A stretch of 64,000 nt of DNA from positions 1 to 64,000 of the forward strand of contig NZ_BMRZ01000016.1 of the NCBI RefSeq assembly GCF_014648895.1. Reading direction: 5' to 3'. This document shows positions 24,687 to 35,400 of the stretch, piece by piece (positions within the stretch are counted from its first letter, which is position 1; every line of letters begins with the position of its first letter). The stretch comes from Streptomyces tanashiensis (GTDB taxonomy: Bacteria; Actinomycetota; Actinomycetes; Streptomycetales; Streptomycetaceae). The translations under genes were made by a program, and so were the position numbers. Under the pieces are notes generated by a model. That model saw nothing but the letters and a program-made list of their open reading frames with translations, was not told the origin of the DNA and searched no databases.

Positions 24687-26027
24687 ATGCCCACCACCCC
24701 CTTCTCCTCGCGCCGTCGCAGAACGCGCGCCGCCGCCACCCTCACCGCCGCCGCGGCTTCCATGGCGCTGCTGGCCGCCTGCGGGAGCAGCGCGGACAGT
24801 GCCGCCCCCTCCGAGGACGGCAAGCCCGTCACCGTCACCTTCTGGGGCTGGGCCAAGGGAACCCAGGAGGTCGTCGACGCGTTCAACGCCTCGCACAAGG
24901 ACGTCCAGGTGAAGTTCGAGGCGATCCCCTCCGGCAACGCCGGGGGCTACGCCAAGATCTCCAACGCAGTGAAGGCGGGCAACGCCCCCGATGTCTTCAA
25001 CACCGAGTACGGTCAGCTGCCCGACTTCGTCAGCAAGGGTGCCGTCCAGGACATCACCAAGCTCGTCTCCTCCGAGCTGAAGGCCAAGTACCTCCCGCAG
25101 TCCGTCGAGCTGACCACGCTCGGTGGTGCCACGTACGGGCTGCCGCTGGACGCCGCCCCGCAGGTCTTCTTCTACCGCAAGGACCTGTTCGAAAAGGCCG
25201 GCATCACCTCCCCGCCGAAGACCTGGGACGAGTACCGCGCGGACGCCGAGAAGCTGAAGAAGGCCGACCCGAACTCCCGCATCGGCACCTTCTTCCCCGA
25301 CGACCCGGGCGTCTTCGAGGCGATGTCCTGGCAGGCCGGGGCGCGCTGGTTCTCGGGCGCCGACGGCAGCTGGAAGATCGACATCAAGGGCGCGGAGACC
25401 CAGCGGGTAGCCGACTACTGGCAGAAGATGATCAATGACGACCTCGTCCGGGTCGAGCCGTCGTTCAGCCAGCAGTGGACGGCCTCGCTGCAGAAGGGCG
25501 GGACCGCCGGTTACATCGGAGCCGCCTGGGGCGGCGGCGTACTGAAGTCCACGGTGCCCGACACCAGCGGCAAGTGGGCCGCGGCCGCTGTTCCGACCTG
25601 GGACGGACAGCCTGCCAGCGGCATGCTCGGCGGCTCGACCTTCGCCGTCTCCAAGGACAGCAAGAAGGCGAAGGCCGCAGTGGAATTCGCCAGTTGGGCC
25701 ACCACGACCCCCGAGGGCATCCAGGCGCGCATCGCCTCCGGAACCTCCTCGATGTTCCCTGCCGCTCCCGCACTCGTCCCGGTCGCCAAGGCAGCCTTCA
25801 AGACCGACTTCTACGGAGGCCAGGACATCTACTCGGTCTTCGTCGACGCGGGCAAGTCCATCAAGCAGGGCTGGGAGTGGGGCCCAGCGATGGGTGCCAC
25901 CAACGGTGCGGTCAAGGACTCGTTCGGCAAGCTGAGCCAGGGCGGCACAATCCAGACGGCCCTCGACGCCGGACAGCAGGCCACGGTCGCGGAGCTGAAG
26001 AACCGCGGACTCAAGGTCTCCGAGTGA
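24687..26027 (+). CDS. CUT1 sugar ABC transporter substrate-binding lipoprotein
   Basis: This 446-residue binding protein starts at the ATG at 24687, with CAGGAG 6 bases before. The signal peptide is Arg-rich at its start (SSRRRRTRAAATLTAAAA) and ends at a lipobox (LLAACGSS, Cys near residue 33). MalE/UgpB-type segments include VTVTFWGWAKGTQEVVDAFN, AVKAGNAPDVFNTEYGQLPD, PPKTWDEYRADAEKLKKADP and ASGMLGGSTFAVSKDSKKAK. It should bind a mono- or oligosaccharide for the two permeases that follow with start/stop overlaps. No ATPase is encoded nearby, so a shared MsiK-like ATPase is expected, as is usual in Streptomyces. Confidence 0.9.
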   Translation: MPTTPFSSRRRRTRAAATLTAAAASMALLAACGSSADSAAPSEDGKPVTVTFWGWAKGTQEVVDAFNASHKDVQVKFEAIPSGNAGGYAKISNAVKAGNAPDVFNTEYGQLPDFVSKGAVQDITKLVSSELKAKYLPQSVELTTLGGATYGLPLDAAPQVFFYRKDLFEKAGITSPPKTWDEYRADAEKLKKADPNSRIGTFFPDDPGVFEAMSWQAGARWFSGADGSWKIDIKGAETQRVADYWQKMINDDLVRVEPSFSQQWTASLQKGGTAGYIGAAWGGGVLKSTVPDTSGKWAAAAVPTWDGQPASGMLGGSTFAVSKDSKKAKAAVEFASWATTTPEGIQARIASGTSSMFPAAPALVPVAKAAFKTDFYGGQDIYSVFVDAGKSIKQGWEWGPAMGATNGAVKDSFGKLSQGGTIQTALDAGQQATVAELKNRGLKVSE

Positions 26028-26965
26028 CGAGCCGAGCGACCCGTTCACAGCCCTCCCGCGCCGCTGTCGGCCGGCGCGGGAGGGTCGGGGCGCCCGCCAT
26101 CCTGCTCGCCCCGTTCCTGGTGCTCTTCACGGCCTGCACGTTGATCCCGATCGGCTACGCGGCCTACCTGAGCCTGTTCACCGAGAAGCGCTCCGGCCTC
26201 GGCTTCGGCGGCGGCCGTACCCTCTTCACCGGTCTCGGCAACTACACCCGGGCACTGACCGACCACGCGTTCCTGGAAGGTTTCTGGACCACGGCCCAGT
26301 ACTGCCTGCTGTACATCCCGATCATGATCGGCACGTCGCTGCTGCTCGCCCTGCTGCTGGACTCCACCCTGGCAAGGGCACGCCGGTTCTTCCAGCTGGC
26401 CCTGTTCCTGCCGCACGCCGTGCCAGGCATCATCGCCGCGCTGATCTGGATGTACCTGTACACCCCCGGCATCAGTCCGGTGGTCGAGGTTCTCAACTCC
26501 CTCGGCACACAGGTCGACCTGCTCGGCCACCCGCTGCCCGCCGTGGTCAACATCGCGGTCTGGGAGTGGACCGGCTACAACATGGTGATCTTCTACGCCG
26601 CGTTGCAGGCCGTCCCGCGCGAGGTCCTGGAGGCCGCCGTGGTCGACGGAGCCGGGCCCCTGCGCACCGCGTTCAGCGTCAAGATCCCGCTGATCCGGGC
26701 CTCGATCTCCATGGTCGGGATGTTCACCGTCATCGGCTCGCTCCAGTTGTTCACCGAGCCGATGATCCTGCACGGCACGTCCCCGGGCGTGGTCACCACA
26801 TGGACCCCGAACATGTACGCCTACACGGCCGCCTTCGAGCGGGGTGACTACGGCCTCGCGGCGGCTGCTTCCGTGCTGTTGGCCGTCGTCGCCGCCACCC
26901 TGTCCTTCGTCGTCACCCGACTCACCCGCGTCCGGTCCGACCGTCGAGCGGAGGCCACCACATGA
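26024..26965 (+). CDS. CUT1 sugar ABC transporter permease 1 (MalF-like)
   Basis: This 313-residue inner-membrane permease starts with a GTG at 26024 overlapping the preceding stop by 4 bases (GTGA). Six membrane spans are visible, starting with APAILLAPFLVLFTACTLIP. The cytoplasmic coupling loop EAAVVDGAGPLRTAFSVKIP is the EAA motif of sugar permeases that contacts the ATPase. It is coupled upstream to the binding protein and downstream to permease 2. Confidence 0.9.
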   Translation: MTSRATRSQPSRAAVGRRGRVGAPAILLAPFLVLFTACTLIPIGYAAYLSLFTEKRSGLGFGGGRTLFTGLGNYTRALTDHAFLEGFWTTAQYCLLYIPIMIGTSLLLALLLDSTLARARRFFQLALFLPHAVPGIIAALIWMYLYTPGISPVVEVLNSLGTQVDLLGHPLPAVVNIAVWEWTGYNMVIFYAALQAVPREVLEAAVVDGAGPLRTAFSVKIPLIRASISMVGMFTVIGSLQLFTEPMILHGTSPGVVTTWTPNMYAYTAAFERGDYGLAAAASVLLAVVAATLSFVVTRLTRVRSDRRAEATT

Positions 26966-27870
26966 CCACCCTCACCCGTCCCGACCGGACCCGCGTGCAA
27001 ACGGCCCCGCCCGCGCCGCGCAGGCCGGTACGGCGCCTGCTCTACCTCTCGAAGTTCGCGGTCAACGGCGCGCTGGCGCTGGCCGCCGCGTACACCCTGC
27101 TGCCGCTCGGCTGGCTGCTCACCGCCGCTGCCAAGAAGACCGGCGACCTCCTCGGCGGGCGCCCGCTCACCCCGGAACGCTGGAACCTCACCCAGAACCT
27201 GAGCGACCTCTTCACCGCCGACGGCGGCGTCTACGTCCACTGGTACCTCAACTCCCTGCTCTACGCGGGAATCGGCGCCCTGCTCTGCGCGTTCGTGTGC
27301 ATCTGCGCCGGCTACGCCTTCGAGGTCTACGCCTTTCGCGGCAAGGAGAAGCTGTTCGGCCTGGTACTGCTCGGCGTCCTGGTGCCCAGTACGGCGCTCG
27401 CGCTGCCCATGTACCTGATCGCCTCGAAGGTCGGCGTGGTCAACACGTTCTGGGCGGTCTTCCTGCCCTCCCTGGTCAACCCGTTCGGGGTCTACCTGGC
27501 CCGGGTGTTCTGCACCGGTTATGTGCCCGGCGAGGTCCTGGAGGCCGCCCGGATGGACGGTGCGAGCGAGCTGCGCACCTTCTGGTCCATAGGGCTGCCC
27601 ATGGTGATGCCCGGCTTCGTCACCATCTTCCTCTTCCAGTTCACCGCCATCTGGAACAACTTCTTCCTGCCGCTCGTGATGCTCTCCGACAACCGGCTCT
27701 TCCCGGTCAGCCTCGGTCTCTACACGTGGAACACCGAAACCCGGGCCTTTCCCGAGTACTACCCGCTGGTGGTCACCGGCTCACTGCTCGCCGTCATCCC
27801 CCTGGTCATCGCCTTCGTCGCCCTGCAACGGCACTGGAAGGCCGGCCTCACCGCGGGCAGCGTCAAGTGA
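26962..27870 (+). CDS. CUT1 sugar ABC transporter permease 2 (MalG-like)
   Basis: This 302-residue permease starts with an ATG at 26962 overlapping the previous stop (ATGA). Six membrane spans and the coupling loop EAARMDGASELRTFWSIGLP are clear, as are the MalG-type terminus LVVTGSLLAVIPLVIAFVAL and TAGSVK at the very end. It completes the transmembrane part of the importer whose binding protein is at 24687. Confidence 0.92.
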   Translation: MTTLTRPDRTRVQTAPPAPRRPVRRLLYLSKFAVNGALALAAAYTLLPLGWLLTAAAKKTGDLLGGRPLTPERWNLTQNLSDLFTADGGVYVHWYLNSLLYAGIGALLCAFVCICAGYAFEVYAFRGKEKLFGLVLLGVLVPSTALALPMYLIASKVGVVNTFWAVFLPSLVNPFGVYLARVFCTGYVPGEVLEAARMDGASELRTFWSIGLPMVMPGFVTIFLFQFTAIWNNFFLPLVMLSDNRLFPVSLGLYTWNTETRAFPEYYPLVVTGSLLAVIPLVIAFVALQRHWKAGLTAGSVK

Positions 27871-27908
27871 CTCGTTCCCGTTCACCCGAACACCACCTGG
27901 AGAAACGA

Positions 27909-28976
27909 GTGCCCCATCCGCCGACCGCGCCCACGGACCGCCCGAGTGGCACCGCATCCCAACCGTCGCGCCCGCAGCCGCGGGCCGTCCTGGCCATGCA
28001 CCCCGGGCTGGCGCCCCACCTGATCGATCCCCGTACCATGGCCCGGCTGACCAGCCTCGCCACGCTGGACCCGTTGGTCATCGTCGACGACTTCACGACC
28101 CCCGAGGCCGTCGCCGCCCTGGCCGAGACCGAGGTCATCATCAGCAGCTGGGGGTGCCCGCCCATCGACGAGTCCGTCCTGGCCGCGGCCCCCGTCCTCC
28201 GCGCCGTCATCCACGTCGCCGGGTCGGTCAAGCACCACATCACCGACGCGTGCTGGCAGCGCGGCATCCGGGTCACGTCGGCGGCCTGGGCCAATGCCCT
28301 GCCGGTGGCCGAGTACACCGTCGCGGCCGTCCTGTGGGCCAACAAGCAGGTCCTGCGCCTGGCCACCGAGTACCGCGAGCGGCGTGCTCCGTACGACTGG
28401 CAGCACGCCAACCCCGGCATCGGCAACTACCGCCGCACCGTGGGCATCGTCGGGGCGTCCCAGATCGGCCGACGCGTGCTCGAGCTGCTCCGCCCCTTCG
28501 ACCTCGAACTGCTGCTCCACGACCCGTTCGTGGACTCCGCCGAGGCGATGGCGCTCGGTGCCCGGTGGGTGTCCCTCGACGAGCTGTGCGCACTGAGCGA
28601 CGTCGTGAGCGTCCACGCGCCCGAACTCCCCGAGACCCGGCACTTGATCAGCCGCCGGCTGCTCGCGCTCATGCCCGACGGCTCGACCCTGGTGAACACC
28701 TCGCGCGGCTCGCTGATCGACCAGGAGGCCCTGGTCGAGGAGCTGACGGCCGGCCGTCTCCACGCGGTCCTCGACGTTTCCACCCCGGACGTCCTGCCGG
28801 CCGACTCACCCCTGTACGACCTGCCGAACGTGCTCCTCACCCCGCACGTCGCCGGCTCGCTCGGCACAGAACTCCACCGGATGGCCACCGCCGCAGCGGA
28901 GGAACTCGCCCGCTACACGGCAGACCTGCCCTTCGCCCACCCCGTGCTTCCCGAGAACATCCACCGCACGGCCTGA
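27909..28976 (+). CDS. NAD-dependent D-2-hydroxyacid dehydrogenase
   Basis: This is a 355-residue oxidoreductase. The Rossmann motif GIVGASQIGRRVLELLRP is a variant GxGxxG; the catalytic Arg lies in LVNTSRGSLIDQEAL and the catalytic His in NVLLTPHVAGSLG. The usual Glu segment reads DVSTPDVLPADSPL. I chose the GTG at 27909 because GGAG lies 9 bases before it; a GTG overlapping the permease stop at 27867 is the alternative and adds 14 residues. It is the last gene of the importer operon, so it probably oxidises or reduces a sugar acid from the imported substrate. The substrate is unknown. Confidence 0.83.
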   Translation: MPHPPTAPTDRPSGTASQPSRPQPRAVLAMHPGLAPHLIDPRTMARLTSLATLDPLVIVDDFTTPEAVAALAETEVIISSWGCPPIDESVLAAAPVLRAVIHVAGSVKHHITDACWQRGIRVTSAAWANALPVAEYTVAAVLWANKQVLRLATEYRERRAPYDWQHANPGIGNYRRTVGIVGASQIGRRVLELLRPFDLELLLHDPFVDSAEAMALGARWVSLDELCALSDVVSVHAPELPETRHLISRRLLALMPDGSTLVNTSRGSLIDQEALVEELTAGRLHAVLDVSTPDVLPADSPLYDLPNVLLTPHVAGSLGTELHRMATAAAEELARYTADLPFAHPVLPENIHRTA

Positions 28977-29166
28977 CATCCGTCCAGTCGACAGCGAAGA
29001 GGCTCGGATGCGCCATGGAAGGGACCGCCGCGACGGAGGCCGTCCCCTCCACCCTTCCGTCCAGTCACCCCACCCCGCCTTCGTTGCGCCGAGGGCGGGC
29101 GGTGGGGTCCGCTCGGGTCGGATTCAAGCGGGCGCCACCGGCGTACGCAATGCCGGGACGCACGCA
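28977..29166. other. Intergenic stretch with weak hairpins
   Basis: No gene was seen. A partial inverted repeat at about 29068-29105 (CCCCACC with GGTGGGG) may end the importer operon, but the stem is imperfect. Confidence 0.35.
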
Positions 29167-29197
29167 TAGGTAGCGAACAGGTAGTACCACGGCTGTG
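29167..29197 (+). promoter_or_regulatory. Repeated upstream element (copy 2)
   Basis: This 31-base block, beginning GGTAGCGAACAGGTAGTACC, is the same as the element upstream of the HATPase gene (20072-20102, opposite strand) except for one base. It ends 102 bases before the LAL regulator start and points toward it. Confidence 0.65.
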
Positions 29198-29299
29198 CGG
29201 GGAGCCCGGCCGGGCGAGTGTGGAGGTACGCCATGAGGTGCCCGTCACCGACGGGGCCCGTGGCGGCGTCCGAGCAGACCCTGCGAAAAGGCACTCACC

Positions 29300-32236
29300 A
29301 TGATCGGAAGGTCTGTGGAGATGTCCACAGAGAGCGAGACCGCGCAGCATGGCTACCCGATGGTAGGCAGGGAGCGTGAGCTGTCCCTGCTGGCTTCCGT
29401 GCTCTCCCGCCCGACGGCGGTCGTCTTCGTGGAGGGTGAGGCGGGGATCGGCAAGACCCGCCTGGTCCAGGAAGCGACGCGTGCGCTCCGCGACCGTGGC
29501 GTACGCGTGCTCGTCGGCCGGTGCCACCCACTGCAGGAGCCGATTCTGTTCGGCCCCGTACTGGAGGCGTTGCCGGCAGCGGCCGAATGGCTCCCCGACG
29601 TGGCTCGGCTCAGCCCCCAGACCGGCGCGCTCGCGCCGCTGCTCCCCGGATGGGCCGACCGCCTTCCGCCCGAACCGCATCCGTCGGCGGACCCCCGTGC
29701 CGCGCGGCTCCGGATCCGGGGGGGCCTCCGCAACCTCCTGGAAGCCCTCAGCCCGGCGGTGCTCGTGGTCGAGGACATGCACTGGGCCGACGAGACCACA
29801 CGGGAGCTCCTGCTGTGGCTGGCACGTGACCCGCCGCCGGGCCTGAACCTGGTGCTCACCTACCGCGGTGAAGACCTGCCCCGGGCCACTCCGGTCCTGG
29901 GCGCCCCCTACCGGCGACCACCCGGGACCGACGGGGCGGAGATCCGTCTCGATGTCCTGACCGAGCGCGACGTCTGCGACCTCGTCGGCGCCGCCCTCGG
30001 TGCGAGAGCCACCGCGAGGCTGGCGCGCTCGCTCCACGAGCGCAGTGCGGGGCTGCCGCTCGTCGTGGACGAGGACCTTCTCAGCCTGACAGGCCGTCTG
30101 GCGGAGCGCCGGACACAGGACGAGGAGGCGGACGCGCTCGACGCGCTTGCGCTGCTGGAGAGCGCGGAGGTCCCCCGAGCGCTCCAGGAGGCGGTGCACA
30201 TGCGCATGGCGCGCCTGTCGGAGCCGGCGATCGCCCTCGTCCAGGCCGCCGCGGTCCTCTCCGTCCCCTCCGACTTCCCCACCCTGGCCGAGACGGCGGC
30301 CATGGACCTGGATCAGGCCACCGCGGCCCTCGCCGAGACGGTCCGGTCGGCCCTGCTGTGCGAGACCGGCCCCGCACTGTACGGATTCCGCCACGCCCTG
30401 GCCCGGCAGGCCGTCTACCGCGACATCATCGGGCCGGTGCGTGACGGCCTGCACCGACGCGCTCACCGAATCCTGGAGGCGCAGCCGACTCCGCCACTCG
30501 TGCGGATCGCTCACCACACCCGAGCTCTCGGCGACGTCCGCAGGTGGCTTCGGGAGGCCGAGGCGGCGGCCGGCCAGGCCCTCACCCTCGGGGACGACGG
30601 AGTGGCCATCGCCCTCAGCCACGAGATCCTCATGCAGCCGGACGTGAGCCCCGATGTCCGCTCACGCGTCGCGCTGAACCTTGGACGCATCGCCGAACAC
30701 AGCGTCGACTACGCCCCAGGTGCCACGGCGCTGCGGCGGATCGTCGAGGATCCTGCGCTGGATCCGGAAGCGCGGGGCGAGGTCCGACTCGCCCTCGGGC
30801 TGTTCCTGATCGATCAGCGGAGCGACGAGCACGGCTATGCCGAGCTCGAACGCGCCGTGGACGAATTGCGGAACCGACCCGACCTCTCCGTACGCGCCAT
30901 GACGTTCCTGGCCCGGGGCGAGCCCCATGTGCCCCGCGCGTCGGCCATGGCGTGGATGCGCCGGGCCGAACGCGCGGCGCTCGAGGTCCCGTCGGCGCTT
31001 GCCAGGTCGGCAGTGCATGCCACCAGCCTGGCCCTGATGGCTCTCGACGGGGACCCGGAAGCCTGGGACCTCGTGGACCAACTCCCGAGGGAGGTCGAGG
31101 ACCGTGAGGTCATGGGACACCATCTGCGAGCCCTGAAGAGCGTCGGCGTCGCCGCCGTGGAGCGCGGCTTCGACGGACGGGGCACCCGTCTCCTGGAGGA
31201 GTGCCGCGTGCTCAGCTCCCGGTCCGGCTTCCGGACGACAGAGTGCCACAGCCGCGTCGCGCTGCTGACACTTGATTGGCTGGGTGGCCGGTGGGACGGA
31301 CTGGAGGAGCGGTTCCGCGTGATCGGCGCCGAGGCGCCCGACATGGTTCCGGTCACGCGTGCCGCGGCGGGGATCAGGGGGAGCCTGGCCGCTGCCCGAG
31401 GCCAATGGGCCCGTGCGCTGCAGGAGTTTCGCCGGATGGCGTCCATGGGGGGCCAGTGCACCGGGGCGGGCGAGGTGGTGTCGGCGGTCAGCGGCATCGC
31501 GCAGGTCCACCTCGCCCAAGGCGATGCGGAGGCGGCGTGGGCGGTCGTCGCCCCGGTCCTGGACCCCCCGCCCGCGGCTCCACGGGCATGGGCCGACGGG
31601 CTGCTGCTCGTGGCGGTCCGAGCCGCTCTCGAGTGCGGCCGTCGTGAGGCCGCAGAGCGAGTGGTCGACGCGGTGGAGGAGGACACCAGGGGTACGGACT
31701 CGCCGGCGGTCGCGGCCGTGTTCGCCCTCACTCGTGGCATGCTCCTGCGGCAGGACGGCGATCTGGAGGGGGCGAAGCTCCACTTCGGCCGTGCCCGGTC
31801 GGTCTACGAGGACATGCGGCGGCCCTACGCCGCCGCGAACGCGGCCGAGCTTCTGTCCGAGGTCATGGGTGCGCGGGATCGCGAAGCCGCCGTTGGCGAG
31901 CTCGCACAGGCGGCCGACATGTACGCGGCCCTGGGGGCCACGGCCGACACCGCCCGTTGCGAGGGAAAGTTGAGGGATCTCGGTCTGCGGCGGGCCTCCT
32001 CTCCCGGCCGCCGGGGATACGGCCTCGACCTCTCCCCCCGGGAGCAGCAGGTTGCCCACCTCCTCGCGGACGGTGCGGCCAACCAAGACATCGCCCGGGC
32101 GCTGGTCCTCTCCGTCAGAACGGTCGAGCACCATGTCGCCCGGACGCTGAAGAAGCTGGGTGTCACGCGCGAGGTGCTCCGCCGTACGGACGTGCTTGTT
32201 CGGCCCGACCGCTTCCAGCGCTCCTACGACGGCTGA
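29300..32236 (+). CDS. LuxR-family LAL regulator with AAA-type ATPase domain
   Basis: This 978-residue regulator has Walker A EGEAGIGKTRLVQE at about residue 44, Walker B AVLVVEDMHWADETTRELLL and a long helical middle region. The C-terminal LuxR helix-turn-helix is LSPREQQVAHLLADGAANQD with VRTVEHHVARTLKKLG. The build is the MalT-like LAL type, different from the shorter VELTSFVGR type at 7.7 and 14.4 kb. AAAGG lies 8 bases before the ATG at 29300; a second ATG at 29321 is possible. The neighbouring GH31 gene or the repeated element upstream may mark its regulon, but nothing proves this. Confidence 0.87.
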   Translation: MIGRSVEMSTESETAQHGYPMVGRERELSLLASVLSRPTAVVFVEGEAGIGKTRLVQEATRALRDRGVRVLVGRCHPLQEPILFGPVLEALPAAAEWLPDVARLSPQTGALAPLLPGWADRLPPEPHPSADPRAARLRIRGGLRNLLEALSPAVLVVEDMHWADETTRELLLWLARDPPPGLNLVLTYRGEDLPRATPVLGAPYRRPPGTDGAEIRLDVLTERDVCDLVGAALGARATARLARSLHERSAGLPLVVDEDLLSLTGRLAERRTQDEEADALDALALLESAEVPRALQEAVHMRMARLSEPAIALVQAAAVLSVPSDFPTLAETAAMDLDQATAALAETVRSALLCETGPALYGFRHALARQAVYRDIIGPVRDGLHRRAHRILEAQPTPPLVRIAHHTRALGDVRRWLREAEAAAGQALTLGDDGVAIALSHEILMQPDVSPDVRSRVALNLGRIAEHSVDYAPGATALRRIVEDPALDPEARGEVRLALGLFLIDQRSDEHGYAELERAVDELRNRPDLSVRAMTFLARGEPHVPRASAMAWMRRAERAALEVPSALARSAVHATSLALMALDGDPEAWDLVDQLPREVEDREVMGHHLRALKSVGVAAVERGFDGRGTRLLEECRVLSSRSGFRTTECHSRVALLTLDWLGGRWDGLEERFRVIGAEAPDMVPVTRAAAGIRGSLAAARGQWARALQEFRRMASMGGQCTGAGEVVSAVSGIAQVHLAQGDAEAAWAVVAPVLDPPPAAPRAWADGLLLVAVRAALECGRREAAERVVDAVEEDTRGTDSPAVAAVFALTRGMLLRQDGDLEGAKLHFGRARSVYEDMRRPYAAANAAELLSEVMGARDREAAVGELAQAADMYAALGATADTARCEGKLRDLGLRRASSPGRRGYGLDLSPREQQVAHLLADGAANQDIARALVLSVRTVEHHVARTLKKLGVTREVLRRTDVLVRPDRFQRSYDG

Positions 32237-32409
32237 TCAGGCCTCAGGCCGATACACCTTCCACGCAATCGAACTGTCCAATCTTGTTTGTAACCAACCG
32301 TGATCGCGCATCTCTTTCCATGTGACGGGCGTCTCGCGTACATTGCGGCCCAACCGACTTGGAGTCCGGCCTTGCGCCCCGCGTACCCGGACCGTCTCAG
32401 GGAGCCTCG

Positions 32410-35400
32410 ATGCGATACGGGTCCAACCCGGGCTCACGCCCGATCCGCAGGAGATTGACAGCCGCAGCGATCACTCTGGTCCTGGCCGGCGCCGGGATGG
32501 CGACCGCCGGAACCGCGGGCGTCGCCACGGCGGCCGTCGAGACTGCCGGTTCGGTGACGGACTTCAGTCAGTCGGGTTCCACGTTCACCGCCACGACGTC
32601 CTCGGGCGCCAAGGCACGCATCTCCTTCGCCCGCAGCGACATCTTCCGCATATGGCTCGCACCCGATGGCGCCTTCACGAACGATCCCGCCGGGGGCGCT
32701 CTCGCGGTCAAGACCGGCTTCGGACCCGTGACGACGAGCTACAGCGATGCGGGCTCGTACTACCGGATCACCACCCCGGAGCTTTCGATCCGGGTCAACA
32801 AGGCGCCGCTGAAATTCTCCGTCTACCGGGCGGACAACACCACGCTGGTGTGGGAGGAGACCGCGCCCACCAGTTGGGACGGCGGGAAGACCACGCAGCA
32901 CCTCGCGCAGGGCGCGGACGAACAGTTCTACGGCACGGGTCTCCGGCTCGGCGAGTGGGCGCTGCGCGGCAAGACCGTCCCGGTCGCCGTCGACAACCAC
33001 TGGAACGAGAACGACAACGCCAGCCCGGCGCCGTTCTACATGTCCACCAAGGGCTACGGCGTCATGCGCAACACCTGGGCGCCGGGCGCGTACGACTTCC
33101 GCTCTCCCGGTGCGTTCACCCACAACGAGAACCGCTTCGACGCCTGGTACTTCGTCGACACCTCGCTCAAGGGCGTCCTCGACGACTACACCGATGTCAC
33201 CGGCAAGCCGTTCATGGCCCCCTACTGGGGCTTCGAGCTCGGCAACGCCGACTGCTGGAACGCGTCCAACCCCGAGTACCGGGGTGATCACACACGTGCC
33301 GACCACCAGACGACCAAGGACGTCGTCGGATACGCCTCGGACGCCCGCGCCGCCGACATGCCGTCGGGCTGGTTCCTGCCCAACGACGGATACGGCTGCG
33401 GCTACACCGACCTCGCCGACACCGTGAAGGCGCTGGGGGAGAAGGGCTTCAAGACCGGCCTGTGGACGTCCACCGGCCTCGCGAACATCAAGGACGAGGT
33501 CGGGGTCGCCGGCAGTCGGGGCGTCAAGACGGATGTCGCCTGGATCGGCGGCGGCTACAAGTCGGCGTTCAACGGAGTCCAGCAGGCCGTCGACGGCATC
33601 GAGAAGAACTCCGACGCGCGCCGCTTCGTGTGGACGGTCGACGGCTGGGCCGGCACTCAGCGCAACGCGGTCGTATGGACCGGCGACACCAGCGGAACCT
33701 GGGACGACATGCGCTGGCACGTGCCCGCCATCACGGGCGCGGGGCTGTCCGGTCTCAACTACGCGACCGGTGACGTGGACGGGATCTACGGCGGCAGCCC
33801 CAAGACGTACGTCCGGGACCTGCAGTGGAAGTCGTTCACGCCGGCGTTCATGACGATGTCCGGCTGGGGCCCCACCAACCCCGAGGCCGGATACCAGGAC
33901 AAGCAGCCCTGGCGCTTCGCGGAGCCGTACCTGTCGATCAACCGCAAGTACCTCCAGCTCAAGATGCGCCTGATGCCGTACCTGTACAGCATGAGCCGCG
34001 TCGCGCACGTGACCGGTGTGCCCAGCACCCGGGCCATGGTGCTCGAGTACCCGAACGACCCGGTGGCCCGCGGCAACGAGACCAGCGGCCAGTTCATGGC
34101 GGGCGACTCCTTCCTCGTCGCCCCGGTCGTCTCCGACACCGACGTGCGCAACGGCATCTACCTCCCGGCCGGCACCTGGACCGACTACTGGACGGGCAAG
34201 ACCTACGCGGGGCCGGGCTGGATCAACGGCTACAGCGCGCCGCTCGACACGCTCCCCCTGTTCGTCAAGGGCGGCGCCATCGTCCCGATGTGGCCGCAGA
34301 TGAACTACACGGGCGAGAAGAGCGTCTCGACGCTCACCTACGACATCCACCCGCGCGGCACCTCCTCCTTCACCCTCTACGAGGACGACGGCATCACCCG
34401 CGCGCACGAGGGCGGCGCCTTCGCCGAGCAGAAGGTGGACGTCACCGCCCCGACCTCAGGGTCCGGCGACGTCACCGTCTCCGTGGGGGCCGCCACCGGT
34501 TCCTACGCCGGAAAGCCCGCCTCGCGCGGCTACGAGTTCAGCGTCCACACCGCGAAGGCACCCACCGGGGTCACCATCGGCGGCACGACGCTGGCACAGC
34601 AGAGCTCCAAGAGCGCCTACGACGCCGCGACCACCGGCTGGTACTTCGACGCGGCCGACCGCGGCGGCATCCTGTGGATCAAGTCGGGCAGCAAGTCCGG
34701 CGCGTTCACGGTCAAGGCGACCGGGACCACCCTCCCGACCGCCGGCGCGATCCCGGCCTCCCCGCAGATCCCGAAGGCCGGCTGGACCGCCACGGCCGAC
34801 AGCCAGGAGGCCTCCCAGCCCGCCGGCAACGCGATCGACGGCAACCCCGCCTCGCTGTGGCACACCGCCTGGTCCTCCGGCACCCCCGCGGCCATGCCCC
34901 ACGAGCTCCGGATCGACCTCGGCAAGCGGTACACCGTGGACGGCCTCGTCCACCAGCCCCGGCAGGACGGCGGAGTGAACGGCCGGATCGGCCGGTACGA
35001 GGTGTATGTATCCGACAGCACGGCCGACTGGGGTTCCCCGGTTGCGGCCGGCACCCTCGCGGACATCGCCGGAAGCACCTCCCTGCACCTGACTCCGAAG
35101 ACCGGCCGCTACCTGAAGGTCAAGGCGCTCAGCGAAGCGGGTGGCCGCGGCCCCTGGACCAGCCTCGGCGAACTCTCCGCCACGGGCACGGCCGCACCAC
35201 TGCCGAGCAACACGCAACTGGTCAACGCCGCTTCCCACAGCTGCGCCGACCTGCCGGGCAGCAGCACCACACCCGGGACGAAGCCCACGCTGTACACCTG
35301 CCACGGCGGCGGCAACCAGAGGTGGACGTTCCAGTCGGACGGGCGGCTGACCGGTCTGAACGGTGTCTGTCTCGATGGCGGTAGCGCCACGGAAGTCACC

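Noticed and set aside
24504..26048. 514-residue minus-strand frame opposite the CUT1 binding protein
   Set aside because: Antisense of a clear lipoprotein gene; it would also run through the importer promoter and operator.
26844..27908. N-terminal extension of the hydroxyacid dehydrogenase frame across permease 2
   Set aside because: It overlaps a clear permease gene in another frame and is low complexity; the real start is near 27909.
32277..32297. Possible third copy of the ROK operator before the GH31 gene (CCAATCTTGTTTGTAACCAA)
   Set aside because: Only CCAAT and TTGTTT resemble the 4870/12451 motif; the spacing differs and there is no TTGACT/TACAGT pair.
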